A DNA stretch of 46,082 nt from Actinokineospora pegani (GTDB lineage Bacteria > Actinomycetota > Actinomycetes > Mycobacteriales > Pseudonocardiaceae). The translations under genes were made by a program, and so were the position numbers. Within the stretch, counting starts at the first letter, position 1. Every line of letters begins with the position of its first letter. The notes beneath the pieces are model-generated. The model searched no databases and was not told where the DNA came from. It saw nothing but the letters and a program-made list of their open reading frames with translations. This document shows, piece after piece, positions 30,977 through 40,043 of this stretch. Where the stretch lies: the NCBI RefSeq assembly GCF_009745975.1, contig NZ_WHOL01000082.1:1-46082 (forward strand), written 5' to 3'.

Positions 30977-32836
30977 TCAGCGGAGGGGCTTGGTTCGGTC
31001 TGCGCCCTCGATGTCCTCTCGGCGGACGATCTGGGTGACCGGGCCGGACTGCTTGTGGCCCTCGCGGGCCAGCCAGTCGGTGAGTTCGCGGACCACGGTG
31101 GCGAGGGTGGGGCGGCGGCTGGGGTCTGCGTCCAGGGAGGCGTTGAGGAGCCTGCGGTGGGCGCTGGTGGACGGGAGGTGGGTCAGGGGGTCGCCCTTGG
31201 CGGCGGCCATGAGGGCCTGCATGGCGTTCTCCCGGCTGCCGCGCGGGGGCTTGCCGGTGAGGGCGTAGCTGACCGTGGCGGCGAGTTGCCAGGCGTCGGA
31301 GGCGGGGGTGGCGTTCTCGCCCGCGGCGGTCTCCGAGGCGAGGAAGTCGGGGGTGCCGACCATCATGCCGGTGGCGGTCAGGGTGGAGTCGCCCTTGGAG
31401 CGGGCGATGCCGAAGTCGATCAGGTGGGCGTTGCCGACCGGGTCGATGATGATGTTCGATGGCTTCACGTCGCGGTGCAGGACGCCCTTGGCGTGGGCGG
31501 CGGAGAGGGCGCCCGCCATGGTGATCCACAGGCGGGCGGCGGCCACGTCGTCGAGGGAGCCGCCGGTGCCGACCCGGTCGGCCAGCGGCTGGCCCTCGAT
31601 GTACTCCATGACCAGGCCCAGGCCGTCGGGCTCGGAGACGATGTCGTAGACCCGGACGCAGTTCGGGTGGTGCACCGCGGCCAGCGCCCTGGCCTCGCGC
31701 AGCATCCGCTCCTCGGTCTCGGCGTCCGGCGCGTGCGCCATCTTCACCGCGACCGTGCGGTCGAGCTGGGTGTCCTGGCACAGCCACACCGTGCCGAACC
31801 CGCCGTGGCCCAGCGGCCGGACGCGGCGGAAGCGGCCGCCGGACGGCGTGACCGGCGGCGGGGCCGACCCGCGCGGGGCGAACGGCAGCGGCCCGGGGTC
31901 GGCGGCCAGCTTGGCCAGTGCCGCCCGGTCCGGCTGCGGCTCGACCCTGGTCGGGTTCGGCGGGCGCACCTGCTGCGACGGCGGCTGGTACGGGGGGATC
32001 TGCTTCGGCTGGTACGGCGGCGGCGGCTGCTGCTGGCGCTGCGACGGCTGGTAGGGCGGTGGCTGGCGCTGCGAGTGCTGCGGGGGCGGGACCTGCTGGC
32101 GCTGCGGGGGCGGCTCGGAGTCCGACGCGCTCTGGTACTGCCGCTCGATCGTCGACCAACTCGGCGCGCCGATCAAGTGCAGCGGAATCAGCCCCAGCAC
32201 GCTGACCGGCAGGAACCCGATCCACAGCAGGGCCAGGGTGTTGGCCTCGACGGTCAGGCTGGCCACGGCCATCAGCGCGAACGGGATCCAGATCAGCCTG
32301 CCCGGCCACCTCGGCCCGCGGCGCAGCGCGGTGCGCGTCTGCAGCAGCACGAACAGCAGGCACAGCAGCGGCAGCACGACCAGCACGGCCAGCCGCAGCA
32401 GGTACATCGGGACGGTCTCGTACGGGTGGAACAGCACCTCGTAGGCGGTCGGGCGCTCGCCGAGGTAGGAGCCCTGCACGCCGATCCAGCAGTAGCTCTC
32501 GGACAGCGACGACGCCTCCTGGGCGCTCAGGCCCGTCGGCTCGCCCGCGAACACGGCGCGGTAGACCGAGCTGACCCCGTTGAACAGCAGCCACGGGATC
32601 AGGAACACCAGGATGCCGCCGACCGCGCCGATGACCGACAGCGTGACGGCGTTGTAGGTGTTGCCGGTGAACTTGCGGACCAGGGCGACCGTCAGCGTGC
32701 CCGAGACCGGCAGCAGTGCGACGATCGCGCCCGCGGTCGCGGTGGCCCACACCCAGTCACCCGGGCAGATGCCGGGGCCGAAGATGCTGTGCGCCAGGGA
32801 CAGCAGCGAGGCGGCTAGCTCGAACACCGCGTCCAC
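30977..32836 (-). CDS. membrane serine/threonine protein kinase with N-terminal multi-helix domain
   Basis: About 619 residues. Unusually, the membrane domain comes first: about five hydrophobic segments at 32-52, 62-88, 143-167, 181-197 and 199-222, then a Pro/Gln-rich linker (240-300) and a C-terminal kinase domain (335-590). P-loop GHGGFGTV (343-350), VAVK with K365, HRDVKPSN (454-461) and DFG (474-476) are all present, so it should be active; APE is replaced by ASE (500-502). No PASTA or other extracellular sensor domain. The start is uncertain: GTG 32836 with AAAGGAG just upstream, ATG 32884 or GTG 32827 are options. Monocistronic. Confidence 0.82.
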   Translation of the reverse strand: MDAVFELAASLLSLAHSIFGPGICPGDWVWATATAGAIVALLPVSGTLTVALVRKFTGNTYNAVTLSVIGAVGGILVFLIPWLLFNGVSSVYRAVFAGEPTGLSAQEASSLSESYCWIGVQGSYLGERPTAYEVLFHPYETVPMYLLRLAVLVVLPLLCLLFVLLQTRTALRRGPRWPGRLIWIPFALMAVASLTVEANTLALLWIGFLPVSVLGLIPLHLIGAPSWSTIERQYQSASDSEPPPQRQQVPPPQHSQRQPPPYQPSQRQQQPPPPYQPKQIPPYQPPSQQVRPPNPTRVEPQPDRAALAKLAADPGPLPFAPRGSAPPPVTPSGGRFRRVRPLGHGGFGTVWLCQDTQLDRTVAVKMAHAPDAETEERMLREARALAAVHHPNCVRVYDIVSEPDGLGLVMEYIEGQPLADRVGTGGSLDDVAAARLWITMAGALSAAHAKGVLHRDVKPSNIIIDPVGNAHLIDFGIARSKGDSTLTATGMMVGTPDFLASETAAGENATPASDAWQLAATVSYALTGKPPRGSRENAMQALMAAAKGDPLTHLPSTSAHRRLLNASLDADPSRRPTLATVVRELTDWLAREGHKQSGPVTQIVRREDIEGADRTKPLR

Positions 32837-32918
32837 CAGCTCCTTTCTCGTTCCGGCCACGGCGGGGCGGTGTCGCCCCGTCATCAGGGTAAGTCCGACG
32901 CCTGCCGGGTGGCGGCGG

Positions 32919-32968
32919 TTATCCACAGGACGCGGGAGGGGGTGTCCAGGTTCCGCTAGTCGTCCACA
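32919..32968 (+). other. DnaA-box-like motifs upstream of the kinase gene
   Basis: TTATCCACA (exact E. coli-type box) at 32919-32927 and TCGTCCACA (one mismatch to TTGTCCACA) at 32960-32968, in the 215-bp region between divergent kinase and acyl-CoA synthetase genes. Confidence 0.45.
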
Positions 32969-33051
32969 GGCACATCGCGCGCCGCCCCCCGAGCGGCCGT
33001 CGGTGGCAAGGTATCGGGCAGGGGCGACAGCGCGGCGATCGGAGGGCGACC

Positions 33052-34929
33052 ATGGGCGGGTACGCGACGGCGTTCGAGCGGAGCCGGAACGATCCGGAGG
33101 GCTTCTGGCTGGCGGCGGCCAAGGCGCTCGACTGGGTGCGCGAGCCGGAGAAAGCCCTGGACAGCGCCGCCGCGCCGTTCTACCGGTGGTTCCCGGACGG
33201 GGTCCTCAACACCTGCCACAACGCCCTGGACCGGCACGTGGCCGCGGGCCGGGGCGGGCAGACCGCGCTGGTGCACGACTCCCCCGTGACGGGGACCCGC
33301 GCGGAGTACACCTACGCGGAGCTGACCGACCTGGTCGCCCGGTTCGCCGGGGTGCTGGCCGGGCTCGGCGTGGCCAAGGGCGACCGCGTGGTCATCTACA
33401 TGCCGATGGTCCCGCAGGCCGTGATCGCGATGCTGGCTTGCGCGCGGCTGGGCGCGGTGCACTCGGTGGTCTTCGGCGGCTTCGCCCCGCGCGAGCTGGC
33501 GGCCAGGGTCGACGACGCCAAGCCCGCGGTCATCGTGGCCGCGACCTGCGGGATCGAGCCGACCAGGGTGGTCGAGTACCGGCCGATCATCGCCGAGGCG
33601 CTGGCCATGGCCGAGCACCGGCCGCGGCGGGTCGTGCTGCTGCGGCGCGAGCAGGCCCCGGCCGCGCCGGACCCGCTCGACCTGGACTGGGACGAGGCGA
33701 TGGCCGCGGCCGAGCCGGTCGGCTGCGTGCCGGTGGCCGCGACGGACCCGCTGTACGTGCTCTACACCTCGGGCACCACCGGCAAGCCCAAGGGCGTGGT
33801 CCGCGACAACGGCGGGCACGCGGTCGCCCTGGCCTGGTCGATGGCCAACGTCTACGACGTCGGGCCGGGCGAGGTGATGTTCACCGCCTCCGACGTCGGC
33901 TGGGTCGTCGGGCACTCCTACATCGTCTACGCCCCGCTGCTGGTCGGGGCGACGACCGTGCTCTACGAGGGCAAGCCGGTCGGCACCCCGGACGCGGGCG
34001 CGTTCTGGCGGGTGATCGCCGAGACGGGGGCCAAGGTGCTGTTCACCGCGCCGACGGCGTTCCGCGCGATCAAGCGGGTCGACCCGGACGCCGCCGAGCT
34101 GGCCGGGCACGACCTGAGCGGCTTCACGACGCTGTTCCTGGCAGGCGAGCGGCTCGACCCGGAGACCTACCACTGGGCGGGGGAGAAGCTGGGCGTGCCG
34201 GTCGTCGACCACTGGTGGCAGACCGAGACGGGCTGGCCCATCTGCGCGAGCCCGCGCGGCCTGGAGCCGATGCCGCTCAAGGCCGGGTCGGCCAGTGTGC
34301 CGCTGCCCGGCTACGACGTGCGCGTGCTCGGGCCGGACGGCGTGCCGGTGCCCACGGGGGAGGAGGGCGCCATCGCGATCCGGCTGCCGCTGCCGCCGGG
34401 GACGCTGCCGACGCTGTGGGGCGACGACGAGCGCTACCGCCGGTCGTACCTGTCCGCCTTCCCCGGCCACTACCTGACCGGCGACGGCGGGCACTTCGAC
34501 GACGACGGCTACCTCCACGTCATGGGCCGAACCGACGACGTGATCAACGTCGCGGGCCACCGGCTGTCGACCGGGTCGATGGAGGCCGTGCTGGCCGCGC
34601 ACCCGGCGGTGGCGGAGTGCGCCGTCATCGGGGTCGCCGACCAGCTCAAGGGCCAGCTCCCCCGGGGGTTCGTGGTGCTCAAGGCGGGCGTCGAGGTCGA
34701 GGAGGAGGTGCTGCGCGCGGAACTGGTGGCCGCCGTGCGCGCCGAGATCGGCGCGGTGGCCGCTTTCCGCGAAGTGGCGGTCGTCGACGGGTTGCCGAAG
34801 ACGCGCTCGGGGAAGATCCTGCGCAAGACCATGCGCTCGATCGCCGACGGCCGCGACGAGCCCGCCCCGTCGACGATCGAGGACCCGGCCGTGCTCGACG
34901 CGCTGCGCGGGGTGCTGCGCGGGGGCTGA
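33052..34929 (+). CDS. prpE: propionyl-CoA synthetase-like acyl-CoA synthetase
   Basis: 625 residues of the acetyl/propionyl-CoA synthetase group; makes acyl-CoA from a short acid, ATP and CoA. YVLYTSGTTGKPKGVVRDNGGH is the AMP-binding loop (the RDNGGH extension is typical of PrpE), WWQTETGWPI the A5 motif, YLTGDGGHFDDDGYLHVMGRTDDVINVAGHRL the A7/A8 hinge (written in parts), and GLPKTRSGKILRKTMR holds the acetylatable lysine. ATG 33052 fits. It is monocistronic except possibly the KTSC gene 23 nt downstream. Confidence 0.9.
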   Translation: MGGYATAFERSRNDPEGFWLAAAKALDWVREPEKALDSAAAPFYRWFPDGVLNTCHNALDRHVAAGRGGQTALVHDSPVTGTRAEYTYAELTDLVARFAGVLAGLGVAKGDRVVIYMPMVPQAVIAMLACARLGAVHSVVFGGFAPRELAARVDDAKPAVIVAATCGIEPTRVVEYRPIIAEALAMAEHRPRRVVLLRREQAPAAPDPLDLDWDEAMAAAEPVGCVPVAATDPLYVLYTSGTTGKPKGVVRDNGGHAVALAWSMANVYDVGPGEVMFTASDVGWVVGHSYIVYAPLLVGATTVLYEGKPVGTPDAGAFWRVIAETGAKVLFTAPTAFRAIKRVDPDAAELAGHDLSGFTTLFLAGERLDPETYHWAGEKLGVPVVDHWWQTETGWPICASPRGLEPMPLKAGSASVPLPGYDVRVLGPDGVPVPTGEEGAIAIRLPLPPGTLPTLWGDDERYRRSYLSAFPGHYLTGDGGHFDDDGYLHVMGRTDDVINVAGHRLSTGSMEAVLAAHPAVAECAVIGVADQLKGQLPRGFVVLKAGVEVEEEVLRAELVAAVRAEIGAVAAFREVAVVDGLPKTRSGKILRKTMRSIADGRDEPAPSTIEDPAVLDALRGVLRGG

Positions 34930-34952
34930 ACCGGGACGAGGAGGAGGAGCGG

Positions 34953-35165
34953 GTGCACCGCAAGGAGGTCGACTCGACCGTCATCGCGTCGCTCGGCTAC
35001 GACGCGATGACCAACACCCTCGAGGTGGAGTTCCACAACGGCAGGGTGTACCGGTACCTCAAGGTGCCCAAGGCCCTCTACTGGCGTTTCGCCTCCGCCA
35101 AGAGCCACGGCGAGTTCTTCGGCGCGGAGATCAAGGACCGGTTCGACGAGCACAAGGTGCGGTGA
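34953..35165 (+). CDS. KTSC-domain protein
   Basis: 70 residues. VHRKEVDSTVIASLGYDA, then LEVEFHNGRVYRYLKVP and FASAKSHGEFFGAEIKDRF, is the KTSC domain (here SAKSHG in place of KTSCG). The domain occurs alone or fused to lysyl-tRNA synthetases and nucleases; function unproven. GTG 34953 has GGAGGAGG shortly upstream. Probably in the transcript of the acyl-CoA synthetase. Confidence 0.85.
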   Translation: MHRKEVDSTVIASLGYDAMTNTLEVEFHNGRVYRYLKVPKALYWRFASAKSHGEFFGAEIKDRFDEHKVR

Positions 35166-35185
35166 CGTCTCCCAAGACCGGGGGA

Positions 35186-35211
35186 TTGGCTCGGGCGGCT
35201 CGTCGGGGTGG
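35186..35211 (+). repeat. dispersed repeat copy B
   Basis: Matches 12374-12399 over 26 bases with three mismatches (starts TTGGCTCGGG). Intergenic, before the M48 protease gene. Confidence 0.55.
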
Positions 35212-35300
35212 GCTGGGGCAGGGCAAGCGGGGGTGCGGTTGGACAGGTCAGGGTGGTCGCGGGCACCCTTGGTCCAGGCACCGAGAGCCGAGAAGGAGCC

Positions 35301-36209
35301 ATGGACCCACAGCAGCCCCCGCGCAGACCCACCCGCATCCTGCCCGTCGAGCAGCGGCAGGGGCCCGATCTCGCGGCGCTGGTCGGGCTCGGGCTGTTCG
35401 TGCCCGGATTCCTGAGCAGCCTGACCGCGCTCATCGTCATCGGGTCGTTGGTGTGGCCGTCGCAGGCGTGGGTGATCCCGGTGGTCTGGGTGCTGACCGG
35501 GGCCGTCGTGTTCATCCCGGCGGTCGAGGGGGTGATGGTGAAGACCCTCTTGGACATGCAGGAGCCGTCGGTGCGGGAGATGGCGAAGTTGGAGCCGGTG
35601 TGGGCCTCGGTCTGCCGGACCGCGGGGGTCAGCCGGGAGAAGTACCGGTTGTGGATCGAGGGGTCGCGGGGGCTCAACGCGTTCGCCGCGGGCGGGCACA
35701 CCGTGGCGGTGACGCGGGCGGCGCTGGACCTGCCGCCGCACCTGCTCGAGGCGGTGTTGGCGCACGAACTGGGCCACCACCTGCACGGGCACGCCAGGGT
35801 GTCGCTGCTGGGCTGGTGGTACGAGCTGCCCGCGCGCGGGGTGATCCTGCTCGTCGGGCTGGTCGCCAAGGGGGTGCTGGCCGTCGGGCGGTTCTTCGCC
35901 AAGTACGGCGGGGTGGCGGTGGTGCTGGCGTCGGTGCTGCTGGTGCTGATCATGCTGGCGGGCGTGGTGTGGCTCAACCCGTGGCTGCTGCTGATCCCGG
36001 CGATGGCGCCGCTGGTGGCCTTCGCCACCAGGATGGGCGAGTACCGGGCCGACCGGGCCGCGGCGGCGCTGGGCTACGGGCCCGCGTTGCAGGACGTGCT
36101 CAAGGGCTTCCTCGCGGCGGCGGGTGGCGACCAGCGCACCATCCGGGCGCGGCTGCTGGCCTCGCACCCGGCGCACGTCGACCGCATCCGCAGGCTGCGC
36201 AACGGCTAG
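35301..36209 (+). CDS. M48-family membrane metalloprotease
   Basis: 302 residues. Two N-terminal helices (about 25-45 and 57-80), the zinc site HELGHH (about 155-160), two more helices (about 185-205, 212-240) and the third ligand in GEYRADRAA. This is the HtpX/M48 layout, with the active site on the cytosolic side. ATG 35301 was chosen because the family start is nearby, although the frame is open further upstream. Overlaps the stop of the convergent GlxA-like gene by 4 bases. Confidence 0.87.
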   Translation: MDPQQPPRRPTRILPVEQRQGPDLAALVGLGLFVPGFLSSLTALIVIGSLVWPSQAWVIPVVWVLTGAVVFIPAVEGVMVKTLLDMQEPSVREMAKLEPVWASVCRTAGVSREKYRLWIEGSRGLNAFAAGGHTVAVTRAALDLPPHLLEAVLAHELGHHLHGHARVSLLGWWYELPARGVILLVGLVAKGVLAVGRFFAKYGGVAVVLASVLLVLIMLAGVVWLNPWLLLIPAMAPLVAFATRMGEYRADRAAAALGYGPALQDVLKGFLAAAGGDQRTIRARLLASHPAHVDRIRRLRNG

Positions 36210-37162
36210 GGCTTGGTGGCGAAGGTCCTGCGGTAGTCCGTCGGCGGCACGCCCACCTGCTTCTGGAAGTGGTGGCGCAGCAGCGCACCGGAGCCGAAGC
36301 CGCAGCGCCGGGCGATCTCGTCGACCCCCAGGTCGGTGTCCTCGAGCAGCCGCCTGGCGTGCAGCACCCGCTGCGCGGTGAGCCACTTGTGCGGGGTGGT
36401 GCCGGTCTCGGCGACGAACCGGCGGGCGAAGGTGCGGTCCGACATGGCCGCGCGCCGGGCCAGGGCGCTGACCGGGTGCTCCTCGGCGAGGTTGGCCACC
36501 ATCCAGGTCAGGATCGGTGACAGGCTCTCCGCCTGGCAGTCGGGCACCGGCAGGTCGACGAACTGGCGCTGCCCGCCGTCGCGCTGCGGCGGCACGACCA
36601 TCCGCCGGGCGATGGCCGTCGCCGCGGCCGAGCCGACCTCGCGGCGGACCAGGTGCAGGCAGGCGTCGATGCCCGCGGCCGTCCCGGCGCTGGTGATGAC
36701 CTGGCCCGCGTCGACGAACAGCACGTCCGGGTCGAGCACGGCCCCGGGGAAGCGGTCGGCGAGCAGGGCGGCGTGGCGCCAGTGCGTCGTGCACGCCACG
36801 CCGTCGAGCAGGCCCGCGGCCCCCAGGACGAACGCGCCGCTGCACACCGACAGCAGGGTGGCGCCCCTGGCGTGCGCCCGGCGCAGGGCGTCGAGGACCG
36901 CGGGCGGGTACTCGTCGCGGACAGTGCAGGCGGGGACGCCGATCAGGTCGACGTCCTCGAGCGCGGACAGGTCGAGGTCGGGGACGACGCGCAGGCCGCT
37001 GCCGCTCATCCGCAACGGCTGCCCCGCCGCCTCGCCGACGACGCGGAAGTCGACGAGCGGGACGCCCTCCTCCCGGCGGTCGATGCCGAAGACCTCGCAG
37101 AGCACGCCGAACTCGAACGCGGCGAAGTCATCGATGAGCAGGGCTGCCGCGGACCGGAGCAT
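36206..37162 (-). CDS. GlxA-type transcriptional regulator (DJ-1/PfpI plus AraC HTH)
   Basis: 318 residues. The N-terminal DJ-1/PfpI-like domain (about 5-185) contains LLSVCSGAFVLGAAGLLDG with the nucleophile-elbow cysteine and TTHWRH; the C-terminal AraC domain (about 220-315) has two HTH units (VSALARRAAMSDRTFARRF and VDEIARRCGFGSGALLRHHF). Such regulators sense small nitrogenous molecules in some cases. ATG 37162 fits. The upstream region holds four TGGCAG half-sites (37177-37249), shared with the divergent small membrane gene, its probable target. Confidence 0.9.
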   Translation of the reverse strand: MLRSAAALLIDDFAAFEFGVLCEVFGIDRREEGVPLVDFRVVGEAAGQPLRMSGSGLRVVPDLDLSALEDVDLIGVPACTVRDEYPPAVLDALRRAHARGATLLSVCSGAFVLGAAGLLDGVACTTHWRHAALLADRFPGAVLDPDVLFVDAGQVITSAGTAAGIDACLHLVRREVGSAAATAIARRMVVPPQRDGGQRQFVDLPVPDCQAESLSPILTWMVANLAEEHPVSALARRAAMSDRTFARRFVAETGTTPHKWLTAQRVLHARRLLEDTDLGVDEIARRCGFGSGALLRHHFQKQVGVPPTDYRRTFATKP

Positions 37163-37176
37163 GGGCGGAGCGTAGA

Positions 37177-37249
37177 TGGCAGGATCTTGTGGGGCAAGGT
37201 CAGTACTGCCACTTTTGGCAGGATCTCGTGTGGCGCAGGATTACTGCCA
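37177..37249. promoter_or_regulatory. four-site TGGCAG operator between glxA-like and small membrane genes
   Basis: TGGCAG (37177-37182), CTGCCA (37206-37211), TGGCAG (37216-37221), CTGCCA (37244-37249). The middle pair forms a perfect inverted repeat with a 4-nt spacer; the outer sites lie 23 and 22 nt away. TGGCAGGATCT is repeated in direct orientation at 37177 and 37216. The last site overlaps the A of the downstream ATG. Confidence 0.65.
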
Positions 37250-37479
37250 TGATCAGCGCCCTGCTCTTCCTCGCCCTGTTCGCCCTGGTCCTGTGGCTGC
37301 TGAGCCGCGTGGACGCCGACCTGACCCGTGCGCCGATGGCGGGTCCGACCCACCTCGACCGCGACGCCGCCCGGCTGGTCGCCGAGCTGCGCGCGCAGCG
37401 GCCCCACCCCGTCGAGCAGCCAGCCCCGGCTAGCGCCAGGAGGGCAGCCACCGTTCGGCCTGCCAGTGGCTCTCGGTGA
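37249..37479 (+). CDS. small single-helix membrane protein
   Basis: 76 residues: an N-terminal helix (2-19, ISALLFLALFALVLWLLS) and a soluble basic/proline-rich tail (DRDAARLVAELRAQRPHP). No family recognised. ATG 37249 has no SD; a CAGGAT box 7 nt upstream suggests leaderless transcription. It is divergent from the GlxA-like regulator and overlaps the 3' end of the convergent pmt gene by 50 bases. Confidence 0.55.
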   Translation: MISALLFLALFALVLWLLSRVDADLTRAPMAGPTHLDRDAARLVAELRAQRPHPVEQPAPASARRAATVRPASGSR

Positions 37480-38989
37480 TCGAATCCCCGTTGAGGACCG
37501 GCCACAGCCAGGCGAAGTTGGCCACGACGAGGCCCACGTACAACGACACGGCCAGCAGTCCGGTGCCGCGCCGCTCCACCCCGGCGCGCGCGGCGCCGAG
37601 CACCTGCCCCAGGCAGAGCACGATCATCAGCACCAGGAAGGCCGCCATCGGGGTGGCGTAGAAGAAGTACATCTGCCGGTCCAGGTTGGTGAACCAGGGC
37701 AGCAGGCCCGCCAGGTAGCCGACCAGGACCGCGGCCCAGCGCCAGTCCCGGCGGCCCAGCACCCGCCACAGCCCCCAGGCCAGCGCGGGCAGCGAGAGCC
37801 ACCACAGCGCCGGGGTGCCGATCAGCATGGTCGCCGCCACGCACCGGGACTCGCCGCAACCGGTCGTGCTGCCGTCGTAGTAGTAGAGCATCGGCCGCAG
37901 GCCCATCGGCCACGTCCACGGCTTGGACTCCCACGGGTGCTGCTCGGCCGGGTTCGTCTTGAGCCCCGAGTGGAACTCCAGCACGTTCACCGAGTACTTC
38001 ACCAGCGACCCGAGCGCGCCGACGACCACCGAGACCGGGTCGCTGCCCGTGGTCTCGACCAGGTGCCGGTCGATCCCGGTCTCCGAGCCGAACCACGCCC
38101 ACCACGTCGACAGGTACGCCAGCACCGCGATGCCGACGATCGCCACCAGGCCGGGCACGGTGTCGCGCACCAGGGCCCCCACCCACGGCCGCCGCACCCC
38201 GGCCGCCCGCCGGGCCGAGACGTCGAACATCACCACGAGCAGGCCGAACGCGGCGATGTAGTACAGCCCCGACCACTTCGTCCCGCAGGCCAGCCCGAGC
38301 AGCACACCCGTCGCCGTGCGCCACCACCGCGCGCCGACCCTGGGCCCGTACGGGCTCTCGTGCGCCCAGCCCTCCGCGACGGCGATCGCGAGCCGGGAGC
38401 GCACCTGGTCGCGGTCGACCAGCAGGCAGGCGAAGGCGGCGAGGACGAAGAACGCCAGGAAGATGTCGAGCATCCCCATCCGCGACTGCAGGTGCGAGAC
38501 CCCGTCGGAGATCAGCAGGACGCCCGCGATCGCGCCGAGCAGGGTCGAGCGGGTCAGCCGCCGGGCGATCCGCACCACCAGCACGATCATCAGCGCCCCG
38601 GCCAGCGCGGCGGTGAACCGCCAACCCCAGCCGTTGTAGCCGAACAGCCACTCGCCGAGGGAGATCAGCGTCTTGCCCAGCGGCGGGTGGACGGTGAGCC
38701 GGTAGCCGGGGTTGTCCTCGAACCCGCCGTTGCGCAGCATCTGCCACGCCTGCGGGACGTAGTGCTTCTCGTCGAAGACCGGGGTGCCGTTGTCGGTCGG
38801 CGTGCCCAGGTTCTGGAACCGCACCACCGCCCCGATCACCCCGATGACGGCGGTGACCAGCCAGCCGCGCAGCCGGTCGGCGGGCATCGGCCTGCCCAGC
38901 ACCCCCTCGCGGGTGGGCGTCGGCGGCTCGCCCCGGTGCTCCGGCCCGCTCGTCCCGGTTGGCCTGTCCTCGACTGCGACCGCGCTCAC
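37430..38989 (-). CDS. pmt: protein O-mannosyltransferase (PMT, GT39)
   Basis: 519 residues; transfers mannose from polyprenyl-phosphate-mannose to secreted proteins during export. About 10-11 membrane helices. VFDEKHYVPQAWQML (about 69-83) holds the DE motif of the first loop, YRLTVHPPLGKTLISLGEWLFGYNGWGWR (in parts, 95-124) the second, and SGLKTNPAEQHPWESKPWTWP is the conserved large loop. Matches Rv1002c in type. The frame is open far upstream, but GTG 38989 is preferred: homology starts soon after and TACGAT lies 7 nt upstream. Confidence 0.93.
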   Translation of the reverse strand: MSAVAVEDRPTGTSGPEHRGEPPTPTREGVLGRPMPADRLRGWLVTAVIGVIGAVVRFQNLGTPTDNGTPVFDEKHYVPQAWQMLRNGGFEDNPGYRLTVHPPLGKTLISLGEWLFGYNGWGWRFTAALAGALMIVLVVRIARRLTRSTLLGAIAGVLLISDGVSHLQSRMGMLDIFLAFFVLAAFACLLVDRDQVRSRLAIAVAEGWAHESPYGPRVGARWWRTATGVLLGLACGTKWSGLYYIAAFGLLVVMFDVSARRAAGVRRPWVGALVRDTVPGLVAIVGIAVLAYLSTWWAWFGSETGIDRHLVETTGSDPVSVVVGALGSLVKYSVNVLEFHSGLKTNPAEQHPWESKPWTWPMGLRPMLYYYDGSTTGCGESRCVAATMLIGTPALWWLSLPALAWGLWRVLGRRDWRWAAVLVGYLAGLLPWFTNLDRQMYFFYATPMAAFLVLMIVLCLGQVLGAARAGVERRGTGLLAVSLYVGLVVANFAWLWPVLNGDSITESHWQAERWLPSWR

Positions 38990-38996
38990 GGCAGGG

Positions 38997-39002
38997 ATCG
39001 TA
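38997..39002 (-). promoter_or_regulatory. leaderless -10 box for pmt
   Basis: TACGAT on the minus strand, 7 nt before GTG 38989. Confidence 0.5.
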
Positions 39003-39121
39003 GGCGGACCGGTGTTCGGTGCGTGTCGCGGACGCGGGCCCGCCGGGGGCGTGGTGGTGGGTTCCGACCGTGCCCGGCAGGCGCGAATCAACTGATCGTG
39101 TAGTTGTTTGCGCAGCTCAGG

Positions 39122-40033
39122 ATGGGTAACAAGGGAAGGGCGGTAGCGGGTGTCTCCCTCATCGGGGACCCGGATGAGACGGGGTGCGCGGTGCCTCCTG
39201 GTCGGCCCACGATTCGGTCCCGGCAGGTCGCGGGCGAACTGCGCAGGCTGCGCAAGCAGGCCGGGATGACCACCGGCGAGGTCGGCCAGCGGTTGGGGCT
39301 CTCCCAGGCCAAGGTCAGCCGGGTCGAGACCGGCAGCTCCGGGCTGCGCCTGCTCGACGTCGAGGCGATGCTCGGCCTCTACCGGGTCCCCGCGCCCCGG
39401 CAGGTGGAGATCCTGGAGCTGGTCCGCCAGGCCGCCGAGCCGGGGTGGGCGCTGGTGCACGGGCGCGGCCTGCCCGAGCAGTGGCGGACCCTGGTGGACT
39501 GGGAGTCCAAGGCGGTCGCCCTGCGCAACTACCAGCCGCTCATCGTCCCCGGCCTGCTGCAGACCGCCGATTTCGCCCGCGCCGTCATCCGCGGCACCGC
39601 GCCCGGCCCGCTCTCGCCCGCCGAGCTCGACGGCAAGGTCGCCGCCCGGCTGGCCCGGCAGGCGATCCTCAGCCGCGAGACCCCGCCCGTGCTGCACGTC
39701 GTCCTCGGCGAGTGGGCGCTGCGGGTGCCGGTCGGCGGCCCGGTCGTGCACGCCGGGCAGCTCCGGCGCCTGCTGGAGATGTCGCGCAGGCCCAGGGTGG
39801 TGCTGCAGGTGGTGCCCGGGACCACCGACGCCCACCCCGGCCTCGAGGGCTCTTTCCTGATCATGGACTTCCCCGCCGACCCCACCCTGGCCTACACCGA
39901 GCACCGCTCCCGCTGCGCGTTCCTCGACGACCCGGAGGAGGTCGAGGGCTTCCGGCTGGCCTGGCAGCGCATCCTCGCCCACGCCTGGACCCCGGAGCGC
40001 TCGCGGGCGTTCCTGGAGGACCTGGTTGCGTAG
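39122..40033 (+). CDS. XRE-family regulator with DUF5753 domain
   Basis: About 303 residues. HTH at about 35-90 (VAGELRRLRKQAGMTTGEVGQRLGLSQAKVSRVETG), then a DUF5753 domain (about 115-300: LRNYQPLIVPGLLQTADFARAVI, then GSFLIMDFPADPTLAYTEHRS), the most common XRE architecture in actinomycetes. These are usually followed by a DUF397 gene; here none is present. The start is uncertain: ATG 39122, GTG 39191 (which would match the family N-terminus best) or TTG 39104. Confidence 0.85.
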   Translation: MGNKGRAVAGVSLIGDPDETGCAVPPGRPTIRSRQVAGELRRLRKQAGMTTGEVGQRLGLSQAKVSRVETGSSGLRLLDVEAMLGLYRVPAPRQVEILELVRQAAEPGWALVHGRGLPEQWRTLVDWESKAVALRNYQPLIVPGLLQTADFARAVIRGTAPGPLSPAELDGKVAARLARQAILSRETPPVLHVVLGEWALRVPVGGPVVHAGQLRRLLEMSRRPRVVLQVVPGTTDAHPGLEGSFLIMDFPADPTLAYTEHRSRCAFLDDPEEVEGFRLAWQRILAHAWTPERSRAFLEDLVA

Positions 40034-40036
40034 GGT
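40031..40036 (+). promoter_or_regulatory. leaderless -10 box for the DUF4185 gene
   Basis: TAGGGT overlaps the stop codon of the XRE gene and lies 7 nt before GTG 40044. Confidence 0.5.
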
Positions 40037-40043
40037 CTGACGG

